Of a stretch of DNA of 64,000 nt, positions 1 through 10,207 are shown one piece after another (the stretch's first letter is position 1; each line of letters opens with the position of its first letter). A program made the translations under genes and the position numbers. The notes beneath the pieces were generated by a model, which saw nothing but the letters and a program-made list of their open reading frames with translations, searched no databases and was not told where the DNA came from. Origin of the DNA: Enterococcus hulanensis (GTDB taxonomy: Bacteria > Bacillota > Bacilli > Lactobacillales > Enterococcaceae); NCBI RefSeq assembly GCF_005405485.1, contig NZ_BJED01000004.1:1-64000 (forward strand), written 5' to 3'.

Positions 1-138
1 ATTTCGATTCATTTCTCGGCTAATTGTAGAAGGGTTCCTTCGAAGTTGACGGGCAATCTCTCTTATCGTGTATCCTTGCGCATGTAATTTCGCTATTTCT
101 TCTCGTTCGAAAATGGTAAGATGAGTATACTGACTCAT
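1..138 (-). mobile_element. IS30-family transposase, N-terminal part (runs off the window start)
   Basis: Reading the minus strand from the ATG at 138 gives 46 codons without a stop, beginning MSQYTHLTIFEREEIAKLHA and continuing through a helix-turn-helix with RRNPSTISRE. This is the usual start of IS30-family transposases, whose N-terminal HTH binds the inverted repeats. A ribosome site (GGAAGGAT) lies just upstream. The element's outer end probably falls in the 200-232 region, where TGTTGCACTTAAAGTG looks like an IS30-type terminal repeat, but the other end is outside the window, so neither the repeat nor a target duplication can be confirmed. Whether the element is intact is unknown. Confidence 0.8.
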
Positions 139-320
139 AGATATCCTTCCTTTCAATAGTTATCTCGCAATTACTATTTTACAAGGAAATCATCTATGAG
201 TCTTTTTTGTGTTGCACTTAAAGTGTAAATCCGCCAAAGAAAAGACCGATCAAATGGAAAAAACAAAATTTATTTGGTAAACTTAATCTGATATGCTTCG
301 TTATGAAAGGATGAACATCA

Positions 321-968
321 ATGACACCAAATCGCGAAGATTACTTAAAATTAATATTAGAATTAGGTGGCGATAAAGAAAAAGTTAGTAATAAAAAAAT
401 CGTTGCTGGTTTGTCCATTTCCGGAGCTTCTGTCAGCGAAATGATCAATAAGCTAGTAAAAGAAGGATTAGTCGAGCATTCTCCTTATCAAGGGGTTCAA
501 CTAACACCGGCTGGTCTTGAAAAGGCCAGTACCCTTGTCCGTAAACACCGTTTGTGGGAAGTTTTTCTCGTTGACCATTTAGGCTATTCATGGAACGAGG
601 TTCATGATGAGGCAGAAGTCTTAGAGCATGTGACATCTTCACAATTAGAACAAAAATTGGATAATTACTTGAAGCACCCGACTTTTTGTCCTCACGGCGG
701 AATGATTCCGCAGCAAGATCAAATCGTTCACGAAAAAGATCGTCAGACCTTAGCAAATTACCCGGAAGGTACAATTGTCCGAATCGCTCGTGTCTTGGAT
801 GAGAAGGATCTGCTGGATTATTTGATGGATCTTGGTATTAAGATCCACGAAGAATACACGATTACAAATATTGCTGCTTATGAAGGGCCGATTACTTTAG
901 CCAACGATCAAAAAGAAGTGGCTATCAGTTACAAGGCAGCATCAACAATATTTGTCGATACTTTATAA
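321..968 (+). CDS. DtxR/MntR-family metal-dependent transcriptional regulator (EfaR/SloR type)
   Basis: A 215-aa repressor with three parts. An N-terminal winged helix-turn-helix (about residues 1-60, including GLSISGASVSEMINKL) is followed by a metal-binding and dimerisation domain with conserved His/Glu residues (HDEAEVLEH, HPTFCPHGGMIP), then a C-terminal SH3/FeoA-like domain. The length fits the three-domain streptococcal/enterococcal SloR/EfaR group, which senses Mn(II) and represses Mn transporters, rather than the shorter Bacillus MntR. The start is the ATG with GAAAGGATG upstream. It stands alone, with an IS30 fragment upstream and zwf downstream on the same strand after 145 bp. Metal specificity is inferred from the family. 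Confidence 0.88.
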   Translation: MTPNREDYLKLILELGGDKEKVSNKKIVAGLSISGASVSEMINKLVKEGLVEHSPYQGVQLTPAGLEKASTLVRKHRLWEVFLVDHLGYSWNEVHDEAEVLEHVTSSQLEQKLDNYLKHPTFCPHGGMIPQQDQIVHEKDRQTLANYPEGTIVRIARVLDEKDLLDYLMDLGIKIHEEYTITNIAAYEGPITLANDQKEVAISYKAASTIFVDTL

Positions 969-1113
969 GACGAATCAAAATACCAAACCAACTTTTTGCA
1001 GTTATCACAATATAAGTGATAAACTCTTGGGGAAACCTCTTAATTGGATGATTGTAAATTAAACTCGTTTTCCACTTGAAAAATGTAGATACTTTGAAAT
1101 AGGAGTGAACCAT

Positions 1114-2628
1114 ATGGAACAAGCAGCATTATTCACCATCTTTGGTGGAACCGGCGACTTGGCGCAGCGGAAACTTTATCCCTCGTTATTTCGTCTTTAT
1201 AAAAAAGGCAACCTAGCAAAGCATTTTGCTGTAATCGGCACTGCAAGACGGCCATGGAGCGATGACCATTACCGTGAGATTGTTCGCGAAACCATTAAAG
1301 ATATCGCGGCGACCGATGAAGAAGCACAGGATTTCTCTGAACACTTTTACTATCTATCACACAACGTCAACGATACAGATCATTATGATCAATTAAAAGT
1401 TTTGTCTGACGACTTGGATGAAAAATATGGTCTAGAGGGCAATCGGATATATTACTTAGCCATGGCACCTCAATTTTTCGGTACGATCGTGAATCATTTG
1501 AAGTCACAAGAAATTTTAACCACAACTGGCTATAACCGATTAGTGATCGAAAAACCATTCGGCTTTGATTACGATTCTGCCAATGAGCTGAACAATCAAA
1601 TTCGAAATGTTTTCCCTGAACAAGATATTTTCCGGATCGATCACTATTTAGGAAAAGAAATGATCCAAAATATTTCGGTGATTCGTTTTGCCAATAATAT
1701 CTTTGAATCTCTTTGGAATAACCGTTATATCGAAAATGTGCAGATCACGTTTTCTGAAGCACTTGGTGTGGAAGATCGCGGCGGCTACTATGAACATAGC
1801 GGTGCGCTAAAAGATATGGTGCAAAATCACATTTTACAGGTTGTTGCTTTATTAGCGATGGAAGTGCCGACCTCTTTTTCAAATAAATCAATTCGTGAAG
1901 AAAAAGTAAAAGTTTTACAAGCGATTCGCCGCTACAATTCTGAAGAAGTTCTGCAAAATTTCGTGCGAGGTCAATATGACGTTGGTACGTTAGATGATAA
2001 AGAATTTGCTGCATACCACGATGAGCCAAATGTTGCCAAAGATTCCCTGATGGAAACCTTCGTTGCAGGAAAATTTTTGATCGATAATTTCCGCTGGTCC
2101 GGCGTTCCCTTCTACGTTCGAACAGGTAAACGCATGACTGAAAAAGGAACGCGGATCAATATCGTCTTCAAGCAAGTCCCTGTCAATGTTTTCAACTTTG
2201 AACAAGAAGAAGTTGACGGAGAAGAATTACCGCAAAATATTTTAACTATCTATATTCAACCAACTGAAGGATTCTCTTTAACTCTAAATGGAAAGAAAAT
2301 TGGGCAAGGTTTGAATACTGAACCAGTTAAATTAGACTTCCGTCAAAGCGCTGAGGTCACTGAGAATAGCCCAGAAGCCTATGAAAAATTATTGCTGGAT
2401 GCCTTAAACGGTGACGGAACAAACTTCTCTCACTGGGATGAAGTGGCCAACTCTTGGGAGATCATTGATCGAATTCGCAATACTTGGGATCAAACCACCC
2501 CAGGTTTTCCAAACTATGCTGCTGGAACGATGGGGCCACAATGCGCCTTCGATCTTTTAGCAAAGAACGGACATGGATGGGCTTGGCAGCCAGATCAATG
2601 GTACCGTGAGCGTGGAAAATTAAAATAG
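1114..2628 (+). CDS. zwf: glucose-6-phosphate 1-dehydrogenase
   Basis: Oxidises glucose-6-phosphate to 6-phosphogluconolactone with NADP+, the entry to the oxidative pentose phosphate pathway. The 504-aa product has the Rossmann signature GGTGDLAQRKL near the N terminus and the active-site motif RIDHYLGKE at about residue 175; overall length is normal for bacterial G6PDH. I place the start at the ATG at 1114, because AGGAG at 1101-1105 is spaced correctly for it; an in-frame GTG at 1105 overlaps that ribosome site. The gene is monocistronic, ending in a hairpin terminator. Its place beside ileS and the division cluster is chromosomal context rather than a functional link. Confidence 0.97.
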   Translation: MEQAALFTIFGGTGDLAQRKLYPSLFRLYKKGNLAKHFAVIGTARRPWSDDHYREIVRETIKDIAATDEEAQDFSEHFYYLSHNVNDTDHYDQLKVLSDDLDEKYGLEGNRIYYLAMAPQFFGTIVNHLKSQEILTTTGYNRLVIEKPFGFDYDSANELNNQIRNVFPEQDIFRIDHYLGKEMIQNISVIRFANNIFESLWNNRYIENVQITFSEALGVEDRGGYYEHSGALKDMVQNHILQVVALLAMEVPTSFSNKSIREEKVKVLQAIRRYNSEEVLQNFVRGQYDVGTLDDKEFAAYHDEPNVAKDSLMETFVAGKFLIDNFRWSGVPFYVRTGKRMTEKGTRINIVFKQVPVNVFNFEQEEVDGEELPQNILTIYIQPTEGFSLTLNGKKIGQGLNTEPVKLDFRQSAEVTENSPEAYEKLLLDALNGDGTNFSHWDEVANSWEIIDRIRNTWDQTTPGFPNYAAGTMGPQCAFDLLAKNGHGWAWQPDQWYRERGKLK

Positions 2629-2637
2629 TTAGATAAG

Positions 2638-2667
2638 GGCTGGGAGAAATTCTCAGCCTCTTTTTTA
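2638..2667 (+). terminator. Rho-independent terminator of zwf
   Basis: A GGCTGGGAG / CTCAGCC hairpin followed by a run of six T's lies just after the zwf stop codon. Confidence 0.85.
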
Positions 2668-2670
2668 TAC

Positions 2671-2709
2671 AAAGAAGCCCGTGCCGGTAATTCGACACGG
2701 GTTTCTTCT
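2671..2709 (-). terminator. Rho-independent terminator of ileS
   Basis: On the minus strand, AAGAAACCCGTG pairs with CACGGGCTTCTT. The hairpin ends just after the ileS stop and is back to back with the zwf terminator, closing off the two converging genes. Confidence 0.8.
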
Positions 2710-2720
2710 ATTATATTATC

Positions 2721-5513
2721 TTATTCTAGCCCTTCAGCTACTGCTTCTGGATAGTTTTCTTCCACAATATGAGCACATGAAGCACATAATGTTGGCAGCT
2801 TTTCATCTTCACCGACTGTTGTACGGACTTGACGACAACGATCGCAGACTTCCCCTTCAGCTTTTTCCACTAGGATCGCCACATCATCAAATGCCAGTGC
2901 ATTTTCCGGCGCCGCATCCTTCGAGATACTAAATGAATCTGGTGATACGATCAATAATTGAGCTAAGTCAGCATCCAAAGCAGTCAGCAATACTGCGACT
3001 TGTTCATTTGGATAGATCGTTACCTTAGCCTCCAAAGATTTACCGATTACTTTTTCGTTACGAGCTTCTTCTAAGGCCTTCAATACTTTATCACGGAAAT
3101 CCATAAAGGCTTTCCATGTATCTAATAATTCGCCTTGATTAGGATATTCCTCATAGCTTGGCAACTCTGCTAATTGAACATACTCTTCTTCCTCTTTCAA
3201 GTATGTCCAGATTTCTTCTGTTGTATGCGGGATGATCGGCGTCAATAATTTCGTCAATGCGACTGCTGCTTGATAGAAAACAGTTTGCATGCAACGACGT
3301 TCATAGCTGTCTTCTGCTTGGATGTAAACTACATCCTTCGCAAAATCCAAATAGAATGAAGATAAATCTACGGTTAGGAAGTTTACAACCGTTTTATAAA
3401 TTTGCGTGAAGTCGTATTTTTCATACCCTTCTTCACGGATCGTTTTGATTACTTCGTTCAAGCGAACCAGCATATATTTATCCACGGAGCGCAATTCATC
3501 ATAAGCCACCGCATGTTTAGCCGGTTCAAAGTCTGTCGTATTCGCTAACAAGAAACGCATCGTATTGCGGATCTTACGATAAACTTCTGAAACTTGATTC
3601 AAGATGTCCATTGATACCCGAACATCCGCTTCATAATCTACACTGCTGACCCATAGACGTAAAATGTCGGCGCCCATTTGTTTGATGACTTTATCAGGAA
3701 CGATCGTATTCCCTAAAGATTTACTCATCTTGCGGCCTTCGCCATCCAACGTAAAGCCTTGAGAAAGCACAGACTTATAAGGAGCAACTCCATTGATCGC
3801 CACACTAGTAGTGATACTTGAGTTGAACCAGCCGCGATATTGGTCAGAGCCTTCCAAATACATGTCAGCTGGGAACGTTAAGTTGTCACGTTGACGCAAC
3901 ACTGCTTCATGAGAAGAACCTGAGTCAAACCAAACATCCATGATATCCGTTTCTTTTGTGAATTCCCCATTTGGTGAGCTTGGATGTGTAAAGCCTTCTG
4001 GCAATAAATCCTTGGCTTCACGTTCAAACCAAACATTTGAGCCATGTTCAGCAAATAATTGTGCTACATGCTCTGTTGTTTCCGGTGTGATGATCGCTTC
4101 CCCATCTTCACCATAAAAAATTGGCAACGGCACACCCCAAGCACGTTGACGAGAAATTACCCAATCGCCGCGGTCGCGGATCATATTGTAAAGACGTGTT
4201 TTACCCCAAGGAATAATCCAGTCGACTTTTTCGATTTCATCTAAGATATCTTGGCGGAATTTATCGATCGAAGCAAACCATTGCGGTGTTGCCCGATAAA
4301 TAATTGGTTTCTTCGTCCGCCAATCATGCGGGTAGCTGTGAGTAAAGAATTCCAACTTCAACAATGCCCCATTTTTCTCTAACAGCTCTGTCACCATCGG
4401 ATTGACTTTATCATAAAAGACACCCTCAAATCCGGGAGCATCAGCAGTCATAACACCGCGGTCATCAACTGGCGAAATAATGTCATTACGGTATCTCTTC
4501 CAAGCAAAGTAATCATCTTCCCCGTGTCCAGGAGCAGTATGAACTAAACCAGTACCCGCATCTAGCGTGACATGATCCCCTAAAATAACTAATGATTCGC
4601 GATCATAGAATGGGTGTTGCGCAGTCATATTTTCCAAATCTTTGCCGCTGACTTCGTTAATGATCTTAGGCTCTGTCCAATCCAATTCCTCCGCAACATT
4701 GTCCAGTAAATCTTTCGCAACTACATATTTTTTGCCCGCTGCTTCCACAACCACGTAAGTATAGGCAGGATTAGCAGAAATCCCTTGGTTCGCAGGTAAA
4801 GTCCAAGGCGTCGTCGTCCAGATAATGAATGACGTATCAGTATCTAAGATTCCTTTACCATCTTTAACTTTGAATGCCACAAAAATTGACGGCGATTTAA
4901 CATCTTTATACTCAACTTCGGCTTCGGCTAATGAAGACTCACTTGATGGTGACCAGTAGATCGGTTTCAAGCCTTTATAAATGTAGCCTTTTTCCGCCAT
5001 TTTTCCAAATACGCGAATTTCAGCAGCCTCGTAATCTGGTGTCAATGTAATATATGGATTGTCCCATTCACCAGCGATCCCTAAACGCTTGAAATCATCC
5101 CGCTGCTTATCAACTTGTGACAATGCATACTCTTCACATTTTTTACGATACTCAGCCATTGTCATTTCTTTACGCTTGATTCCTTTATTGGTAAGGACTT
5201 GTTCAATTGGCAGTCCATGTGTATCCCATCCAGGAACATAAGGCGCACGAAATCCTGACATTGATTTCGAACGAACGATAATATCTTTACTGATTTTATT
5301 TAGAGCATGGCCAATATGAATATTTCCGTTAGCATATGGAGGTCCATCATGTAAAACAAAGGTTGGCTTGCCTTCATTCAATTCCTGACGTTTTTCGTAA
5401 ATTTTATTTTCTTCCCATTCTTTTTCCCATTGGCCTTCACGATTTGGTAAATTACCGCGCATCGGGAAGCCGGTTTTCCCTAGTTGAAGGGTTTCTTTTG
5501 TCTTCACTATCAA
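2721..5513 (-). CDS. ileS: isoleucyl-tRNA synthetase
   Basis: Charges tRNA-Ile in the cytoplasm. The 930-aa protein carries the class I motifs HIGH (residues 66-69) and KMSKS (about 595), the large CP1 editing insertion between them, and a C-terminal zinc site made by two CxxC pairs (Cys890/893 and 910/913). Length and zinc tail match the ordinary bacterial IleS. The start is either TTG at 5513 or GTG at 5507; AAAGGAG sits immediately upstream and spacing does not decide cleanly, so the N terminus is uncertain by two residues. Expression is controlled by the T-box leader directly upstream. It lies next to divIVA, the usual arrangement at the end of the division cluster in Firmicutes. Confidence 0.97.
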   Translation of the reverse strand: MIVKTKETLQLGKTGFPMRGNLPNREGQWEKEWEENKIYEKRQELNEGKPTFVLHDGPPYANGNIHIGHALNKISKDIIVRSKSMSGFRAPYVPGWDTHGLPIEQVLTNKGIKRKEMTMAEYRKKCEEYALSQVDKQRDDFKRLGIAGEWDNPYITLTPDYEAAEIRVFGKMAEKGYIYKGLKPIYWSPSSESSLAEAEVEYKDVKSPSIFVAFKVKDGKGILDTDTSFIIWTTTPWTLPANQGISANPAYTYVVVEAAGKKYVVAKDLLDNVAEELDWTEPKIINEVSGKDLENMTAQHPFYDRESLVILGDHVTLDAGTGLVHTAPGHGEDDYFAWKRYRNDIISPVDDRGVMTADAPGFEGVFYDKVNPMVTELLEKNGALLKLEFFTHSYPHDWRTKKPIIYRATPQWFASIDKFRQDILDEIEKVDWIIPWGKTRLYNMIRDRGDWVISRQRAWGVPLPIFYGEDGEAIITPETTEHVAQLFAEHGSNVWFEREAKDLLPEGFTHPSSPNGEFTKETDIMDVWFDSGSSHEAVLRQRDNLTFPADMYLEGSDQYRGWFNSSITTSVAINGVAPYKSVLSQGFTLDGEGRKMSKSLGNTIVPDKVIKQMGADILRLWVSSVDYEADVRVSMDILNQVSEVYRKIRNTMRFLLANTTDFEPAKHAVAYDELRSVDKYMLVRLNEVIKTIREEGYEKYDFTQIYKTVVNFLTVDLSSFYLDFAKDVVYIQAEDSYERRCMQTVFYQAAVALTKLLTPIIPHTTEEIWTYLKEEEEYVQLAELPSYEEYPNQGELLDTWKAFMDFRDKVLKALEEARNEKVIGKSLEAKVTIYPNEQVAVLLTALDADLAQLLIVSPDSFSISKDAAPENALAFDDVAILVEKAEGEVCDRCRQVRTTVGEDEKLPTLCASCAHIVEENYPEAVAEGLE

Positions 5514-5574
5514 TCGTCTCCTTTTATCTTAAATTACTAGTAAATATTCCTTGATAAATCAAGAATGAAAAACA

Positions 5575-5795
5575 CAAAAAAACAAGCTTATCCGCAAAGG
5601 GACGAGCTTGTCGTGGTACCACCCAAAATTTGAAACTGAAAAAGTTTCCTCTAATCATCGTTAACGTAATGACACGTCGACTGCTACTGATGGTTCACAA
5701 TCGAATGATCTAGAGGATCTTTCCAACTAGAGGGTCTGCCGAACTCTCACTACCATCGGCTCGCTTAAAGAATCTAATCAGCTTTTCTGTTCTAG
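5575..5795 (-). promoter_or_regulatory. T-box leader controlling ileS
   Basis: On the minus strand the leader has a stem I region with GAGCCGATGG and TGAGAG, then GTGAACC, then the T-box core GGGTGGTACCACG (5611-5624). A terminator hairpin (ACAAGCTCGTCCC ... AAGCTTGT plus a run of seven T's, 5577-5613) follows. This is the standard T-box order, in which uncharged tRNA binds the specifier and the T-box bulge and prevents termination. ATC (isoleucine) triplets occur in the expected specifier area just before GTGAACC. The leader begins directly after the divIVA stop codon. Confidence 0.92.
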
Positions 5796-5796
5796 A

Positions 5797-6504
5797 TTAA
5801 TCTTCGTCTGATTTAATTAATTCAGGAATATCAATCGTTAATCCCATATCTTCCTCGTGGGGTTCAGGGGTAATAATTGGTTCATCTGAGTCTACTGCAA
5901 CCTCAGCATCATTGTCAAGTTCATTAGCCAAAACTTCTCTCAAGACTTCATGGCCATCACCAACATATGAAGACATTGGTTTCAATACTTCTTCCCAGTC
6001 GCCGCTGCGTGCTTGATCGATTTGTGTTTCTAACAATAATAGTAATTGTTGATGGAACACACGCGTCTTCTTCTTCAAGTCGTTTGTTTCAGCAGCTAAT
6101 TGACGTGCTTTAGACGTAGCATCAGTTAAAATCTCTTTAGCTTTGTCTTCAGCAGTTGTTGTCAATAGGTTCGCTTTTTGCATAGCGTTTGAGATTAATT
6201 CATCTGCACGATTTTGCGCAGAAGTCACAATTACTTCAGATTCTTTGCTTGCCGAAGATTTTACCTTGTCGGCAGTATCTTGTGCCACGACGATAGATTG
6301 GTTCAAGGCTTCTTTCAATTCATTGAAATATTCTAATTTCTCTTCTGAATGCTTCAACGCTTTTTCTAATTCGCGATTTTTTGCAATACTATCCTCGTAA
6401 TCACGAACAATCATATCTAAGAAATCATCGACTTCATCTTGATTATAGCCACGCATCTTGGTGGAGAAACTCTTGTTTTGGATATCTAATGGAGTTAATG
6501 CCAT
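5797..6504 (-). CDS. divIVA: cell division / polar determinant protein DivIVA
   Basis: A coiled-coil scaffold that binds curved membrane at septa and poles. The 235-aa protein begins MALTPLDIQNKSFSTKMRGY, the conserved membrane-binding domain, followed by NQDEVDDFLD and a long heptad-rich coiled coil to about residue 165. The acidic C-terminal tail (from about 185) is poorly conserved, as usual in enterococci. I choose the ATG at 6504 over an in-frame GTG at 6516, because that GTG lies inside the ribosome site GAGGTGA. It is the last gene of the division cluster, downstream of ylmH, and ends at the ileS T-box. Confidence 0.95.
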   Translation of the reverse strand: MALTPLDIQNKSFSTKMRGYNQDEVDDFLDMIVRDYEDSIAKNRELEKALKHSEEKLEYFNELKEALNQSIVVAQDTADKVKSSASKESEVIVTSAQNRADELISNAMQKANLLTTTAEDKAKEILTDATSKARQLAAETNDLKKKTRVFHQQLLLLLETQIDQARSGDWEEVLKPMSSYVGDGHEVLREVLANELDNDAEVAVDSDEPIITPEPHEEDMGLTIDIPELIKSDED

Positions 6505-6526
6505 TTTTTTGTTCACCTCATAAAAT

Positions 6527-7309
6527 TTATTTTCGTAAAACGCCTAAGCGTAAACGGAATTTTTCTTTCTTTGTTTTTCCCTCTAAGCCCTGGATTTGGA
6601 TTCGACCAAACCCGCGAACTGAAACGACATCTAATAAATCAAGCAAGTAATCTGGTCGTTCATTAACTGACCAGTTAACCTTTACCTTGCTAGCTTCAAC
6701 TAACTGTTTGGAACGCTGACGAGAAATATTATAAACCGTTGAAATAATTGCATCCAATCGCATCGAAGTTGCTGTAGTAGTTTCTTCTACCCAACTATCT
6801 TTAGGAATAATAATATCCGTATACGGACGTTCCTCTAAATGAACTGTTACACGACCAATCTTAGTTACCTGATTTACAATATAGCTGGCAGAATCCTTCG
6901 CTAAAAAAATTTGCCAACGATCCCCATCAGAAATAATATCACCAAAATAATCGCGTTTGATTCCCGCATTCATTAAAGTTCCCAGAATCTTCCCATGAGA
7001 TAGTTCTGTAAATTTTTGCGGATAATTAATCTCAATCATCACAAGTTCAAAGTCATCGATTTGCGGTTCATAATAATCCGGATAGATCATACAGCGACAA
7101 CGTTCAGCATGTTCATAACCGCCATAAAAAGAAAATTTTAATTCGCTATTTTCACGAATCAAAGTCTCTACGATATAAGCTTGGCGCGGGTCTAAAAAAT
7201 TCGTCAAATAAGGAGCGTACTGGCTTTCAACTTGTTCTAACCAATCGCCAACACTGTCAACAAATGGATGCTCTTCTGGTCTAAAATGTTGATAGACATT
7301 TGCATTCAT
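6527..7309 (-). CDS. ylmH: S4-domain RNA-binding protein YlmH
   Basis: A 260-aa protein of the YlmH family. The C-terminal S4 RNA-binding domain is visible from about residue 182 (RLDAIISTVYNISRQRSKQLVEASKVKVNW), with a conserved globular N-terminal region. Family members are ribosome-associated and in Bacillus take part in rescue of stalled 50S subunits. The start has a full AAGGAGGTGG ribosome site. It sits between ylmG and divIVA in the conserved ylm block. The exact role in this organism is inferred from the family. Confidence 0.92.
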   Translation of the reverse strand: MNANVYQHFRPEEHPFVDSVGDWLEQVESQYAPYLTNFLDPRQAYIVETLIRENSELKFSFYGGYEHAERCRCMIYPDYYEPQIDDFELVMIEINYPQKFTELSHGKILGTLMNAGIKRDYFGDIISDGDRWQIFLAKDSASYIVNQVTKIGRVTVHLEERPYTDIIIPKDSWVEETTTATSMRLDAIISTVYNISRQRSKQLVEASKVKVNWSVNERPDYLLDLLDVVSVRGFGRIQIQGLEGKTKKEKFRLRLGVLRK

Positions 7310-7321
7310 ATTGCCACCTCC

Positions 7322-7597
7322 TTAATAAATAATATTAATCAGAATTTTTTGCAAGACCTCCATTGCAATATTCAATGCTAAAATTGCGGCCATCACTGAA
7401 AAATCGATCCCGCCAAACTGTAAAGGCAAGCGCCGAAACAAATCAAGAAACGGCTCACAAATCCGGCCTAAAAGTTGACCAAATTTAGATTGATAGGCTC
7501 CAGGGAACCATGACATCAATGCATAAACAACTAAAAGTATCGTATAGAGATAAACTAAACGATTTAAATAGTAAAAAAGTGTAATAAGTAGATTCAA
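7322..7597 (-). CDS. ylmG: YggT-family membrane protein YlmG
   Basis: A 91-aa integral membrane protein with two hydrophobic segments (about residues 3-25 and 65-88) around the conserved loop SWFPGAYQSKFGQLLGRICE, typical of YggT/YlmG. The family is linked to division and membrane organisation but the molecular function is not settled. The start is a TTG preceded by AAAGGAG at eight bases; no better ATG exists. Its place between sepF and ylmH matches Bacillus and Streptococcus. Confidence 0.9.
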   Translation of the reverse strand: MNLLITLFYYLNRLVYLYTILLVVYALMSWFPGAYQSKFGQLLGRICEPFLDLFRRLPLQFGGIDFSVMAAILALNIAMEVLQKILINIIY

Positions 7598-7610
7598 CTA
7601 AGCGGCTCCT

Positions 7611-8246
7611 TTACATTCCTAATCCATAAATATCTTCATCAACCATCGAACTCAATGTCGAATTAGTGATTTCAACATTCGTTGGTGTACATAAAAACAT
7701 TTCATTCCCAACACGTTTGATATCACCATCGATCATAAATACTGCGCCAGTTAAAAAATCCACTACGCGGCGTGCTTTCATTTCATCTAACGATTGGAAG
7801 TTGATTAAAACCACTTCACCTTGACCTACACGTTTTGCAATAGTCATTGCTTCGTTGTAAGCTTTTGGTTCCACCACCGAAATGCGGTCTTTTTTCTTTT
7901 CTTCCATTCTTGGTGTAAGTCGCTGTGCCCGACTGGTGTTGTTGGGCATTGAGACAACTTTTTCATTTTTCTTAGGCATACTTTCTGCCTTTTTCATAAC
8001 AGCTTCAGCACGTCGATTTGTTTGAGTCTCAACGACTGGCTGTACTCTTTCTGGTGTTTTTTTCTGCACTCTTTCTTTTGGTCGTTCTTGTTTTTGATAT
8101 GTAGAACGTGTCGTTACTCGTTCTTTTTTAGGCGCGCTTTGTGGGCGGCTAACCTGCTTCTTTGGGGCAGGTGCTGCTGCTTCTTCATACATATCATCAT
8201 CTGCTAAACCAAAAAAATCAGTGATCTTTGCTAGACTAATTCCCAT
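7611..8246 (-). CDS. sepF: cell division protein SepF
   Basis: A membrane-tethering partner of FtsZ. The 211-aa protein starts with the short amphipathic helix MGISLAKITDFFGLADDD. A basic, disordered, proline- and glutamine-rich linker follows (about residues 25-125), then the globular SepF domain with VVLINFQSLDEMKARRVVDFLTG-type sequence and the C-terminal TPTNVEI. The linker is longer than in Bacillus but usual for lactic acid bacteria. It lies in the ylmE-sepF-ylmG block. Confidence 0.94.
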   Translation of the reverse strand: MGISLAKITDFFGLADDDMYEEAAAPAPKKQVSRPQSAPKKERVTTRSTYQKQERPKERVQKKTPERVQPVVETQTNRRAEAVMKKAESMPKKNEKVVSMPNNTSRAQRLTPRMEEKKKDRISVVEPKAYNEAMTIAKRVGQGEVVLINFQSLDEMKARRVVDFLTGAVFMIDGDIKRVGNEMFLCTPTNVEITNSTLSSMVDEDIYGLGM

Positions 8247-8255
8247 TAACTTTAC

Positions 8256-8933
8256 CTAACCTTTCCTAAATAGTGCCGTTCCGATGCGAACAAACGTGGC
8301 ACCTTCTTCAATTGCCGTTTTGAAGTCTTGGCTCATTCCCATGCTTAATTCTGTACATGGCGCATACCGCAAGTTTTGTTCTTTCACACTTTCTTGAAGT
8401 TTTTTCAAGGTAGAAAAAATAGTTTGTACTTCTTGCTGACTAGCCTCATAAGGAGCCATCGTCATCAAACCGATCACATGTATCTTATCTAATCCTTCTA
8501 GTTCATTGATAAAGGAATGAAGTTCATCTGGCTTAATGCCATGCTTCGATTCCTCCCCAGAAACATTTACTTCAATAAAACACTTTATTTGATGTTCCGC
8601 ACGTTTTTGAATTTCTTGTGCCAAACGTAAACTGTCTAATGCATGAAAGTAGTCGATTTCATTTATAATCAATTTTACCTTGCGACGCTGTAAATTACCA
8701 ATAAGATGCCATTTAATCTGCTGATGTTGTGAAAGACTTTGCCTTTTTTCTAGTAATTTATCTACTCGATTTTCAGCTAAATCCGAAACACCTAATTCGA
8801 CGAGTTCATTTGCTGTTTTGGAGTCGACACTCTTGGTCACCGCAACCATAGTAATCTCCTGTGGCTTACGTGAAACAAGAGCACACGACTCCTGAATTTC
8901 TTGCTCGATTTTATGCAAGTTTTCAGCGATCAT
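8256..8933 (-). CDS. ylmE: YggS/YlmE-family pyridoxal-phosphate homeostasis protein
   Basis: A 225-aa TIM-barrel protein that binds PLP without a decarboxylase or racemase domain; the family buffers PLP and affects amino-acid balance. The lysine that forms the aldimine lies in MVAVTKSV (about residue 34). Other family signatures are WHLIGNLQRRK, EVNVSGEESKHG and LSMGMSQDF. The start has GAGGGGGAG upstream. It is directly downstream of ftsZ, its conserved position in Firmicutes. Confidence 0.93.
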   Translation of the reverse strand: MIAENLHKIEQEIQESCALVSRKPQEITMVAVTKSVDSKTANELVELGVSDLAENRVDKLLEKRQSLSQHQQIKWHLIGNLQRRKVKLIINEIDYFHALDSLRLAQEIQKRAEHQIKCFIEVNVSGEESKHGIKPDELHSFINELEGLDKIHVIGLMTMAPYEASQQEVQTIFSTLKKLQESVKEQNLRYAPCTELSMGMSQDFKTAIEEGATFVRIGTALFRKG

Positions 8934-8947
8934 GTGCTCTCCCCCTC

Positions 8948-10186
8948 TTATTTTCTACGGCGAAAGAATGGTGGTGTATCTAGTTCTTCGTCTTTTTCAG
9001 GTTTTACTTCTTCACGATTGAATGTTTCGAAATCTTTTTTTTCGATATTATCAAATTGCGTTTCCTCAACTTTTGGACGAATATTTTCTTCTTTACGAAT
9101 ATCCCATTCACCAAAAGCAGATTGACCTTCATTATTTCTTGCAGGTTCAATATCTAAATTTTGTTTTTGTGGAACTGATTGGATTTGACTAGCACGCTGT
9201 GTGTTGCGAGTAGCCTTACGCTCCTTTTTTGTTGGATCAATTCCTGTCGCAATTACTGTAACGCGAATTTCATCACCTAATTCTTCGCTGATTGATGTAC
9301 CTAAGATAATATTTACATCGCCTGTGGCTGCACTTGCAACAATATCAGAAGCATCTTGTGCTTCGAATAAAGTCATATCTAAGCCGCCAGTGATGTTTAA
9401 CAATACTTGTTCCGCACCATCAATAGATGTCTCTAACAATGGAGAAGAGATCGCTTTTTTCGTTGCTTCAACTACACGGTCTTCACCGCTGGCAACACCG
9501 ATACCCATCAAGGCAGTACCTTGATTGGCCATCACTGTTTTCACATCAGCAAAGTCCAAGTTGACATATCCAGGAGCTGTGATCAAGTCTGAGATACCTT
9601 GAACTCCTTGACGTAAAACATTATCCGCTTCACGGAATGCTTCAAGCATCGGAGTTTTCTTATCAACAACTTCAAGTAAACGATTGTTTGAGATGATTAA
9701 TAATGTATCAACATTTTCCTTTAATAAGGAAATACCTTCAGCTGCAAAGCGTCCGCGTCTCGGTCCTTCGAAGCTGAATGGACGTGTAACAACACCCACA
9801 GTTAATGCACCAAGATCTTTTGCGATTTTCGCAACGATCGGAGCAGCACCTGTTCCTGTTCCACCACCCATACCGGCAGTGATGAAGACCATGTCTGCAC
9901 CTTCTAATGCATCGCGGATTGCTTGTTCACTTTCTTCAGCTGATTTTTGACCAACTTCTGGCTGTGATCCAGCGCCTAAACCACGAGTATATTTAGGACC
10001 TAATTGAATAACTGTTTCTGCTTTTGAATTTTTAAGGGCTTGTACATCAGTGTTTGAAGCGATAAATTCTACGCCTTTGACGTTTTCCTCGATCATGCGG
10101 TTGATGGCATTGCCACCGCCACCGCCAACACCGATAACTTTAATAACTGCACCTTCGTTAATATTGTTATCTATTGAGAATTCCAT
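8948..10186 (-). CDS. ftsZ: cell division GTPase FtsZ
   Basis: Tubulin homologue that polymerises into the Z ring. The 412-aa protein has the glycine loop [12 protein letters not shown] near residue 20, the tubulin signature GGGTGTG (residues 107-113), the T7 loop NLDFADV, and a variable acidic linker. It ends in the short C-terminal peptide TPPFFRRRK, which binds FtsA and SepF. The ribosome site is AGGAGG. It follows ftsA by 21 bp in the division operon. Confidence 0.98.
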   Translation of the reverse strand: MEFSIDNNINEGAVIKVIGVGGGGGNAINRMIEENVKGVEFIASNTDVQALKNSKAETVIQLGPKYTRGLGAGSQPEVGQKSAEESEQAIRDALEGADMVFITAGMGGGTGTGAAPIVAKIAKDLGALTVGVVTRPFSFEGPRRGRFAAEGISLLKENVDTLLIISNNRLLEVVDKKTPMLEAFREADNVLRQGVQGISDLITAPGYVNLDFADVKTVMANQGTALMGIGVASGEDRVVEATKKAISSPLLETSIDGAEQVLLNITGGLDMTLFEAQDASDIVASAATGDVNIILGTSISEELGDEIRVTVIATGIDPTKKERKATRNTQRASQIQSVPQKQNLDIEPARNNEGQSAFGEWDIRKEENIRPKVEETQFDNIEKKDFETFNREEVKPEKDEELDTPPFFRRRK

Positions 10187-10207
10187 ATTTTCTATTCCTC
10201 CTACAAA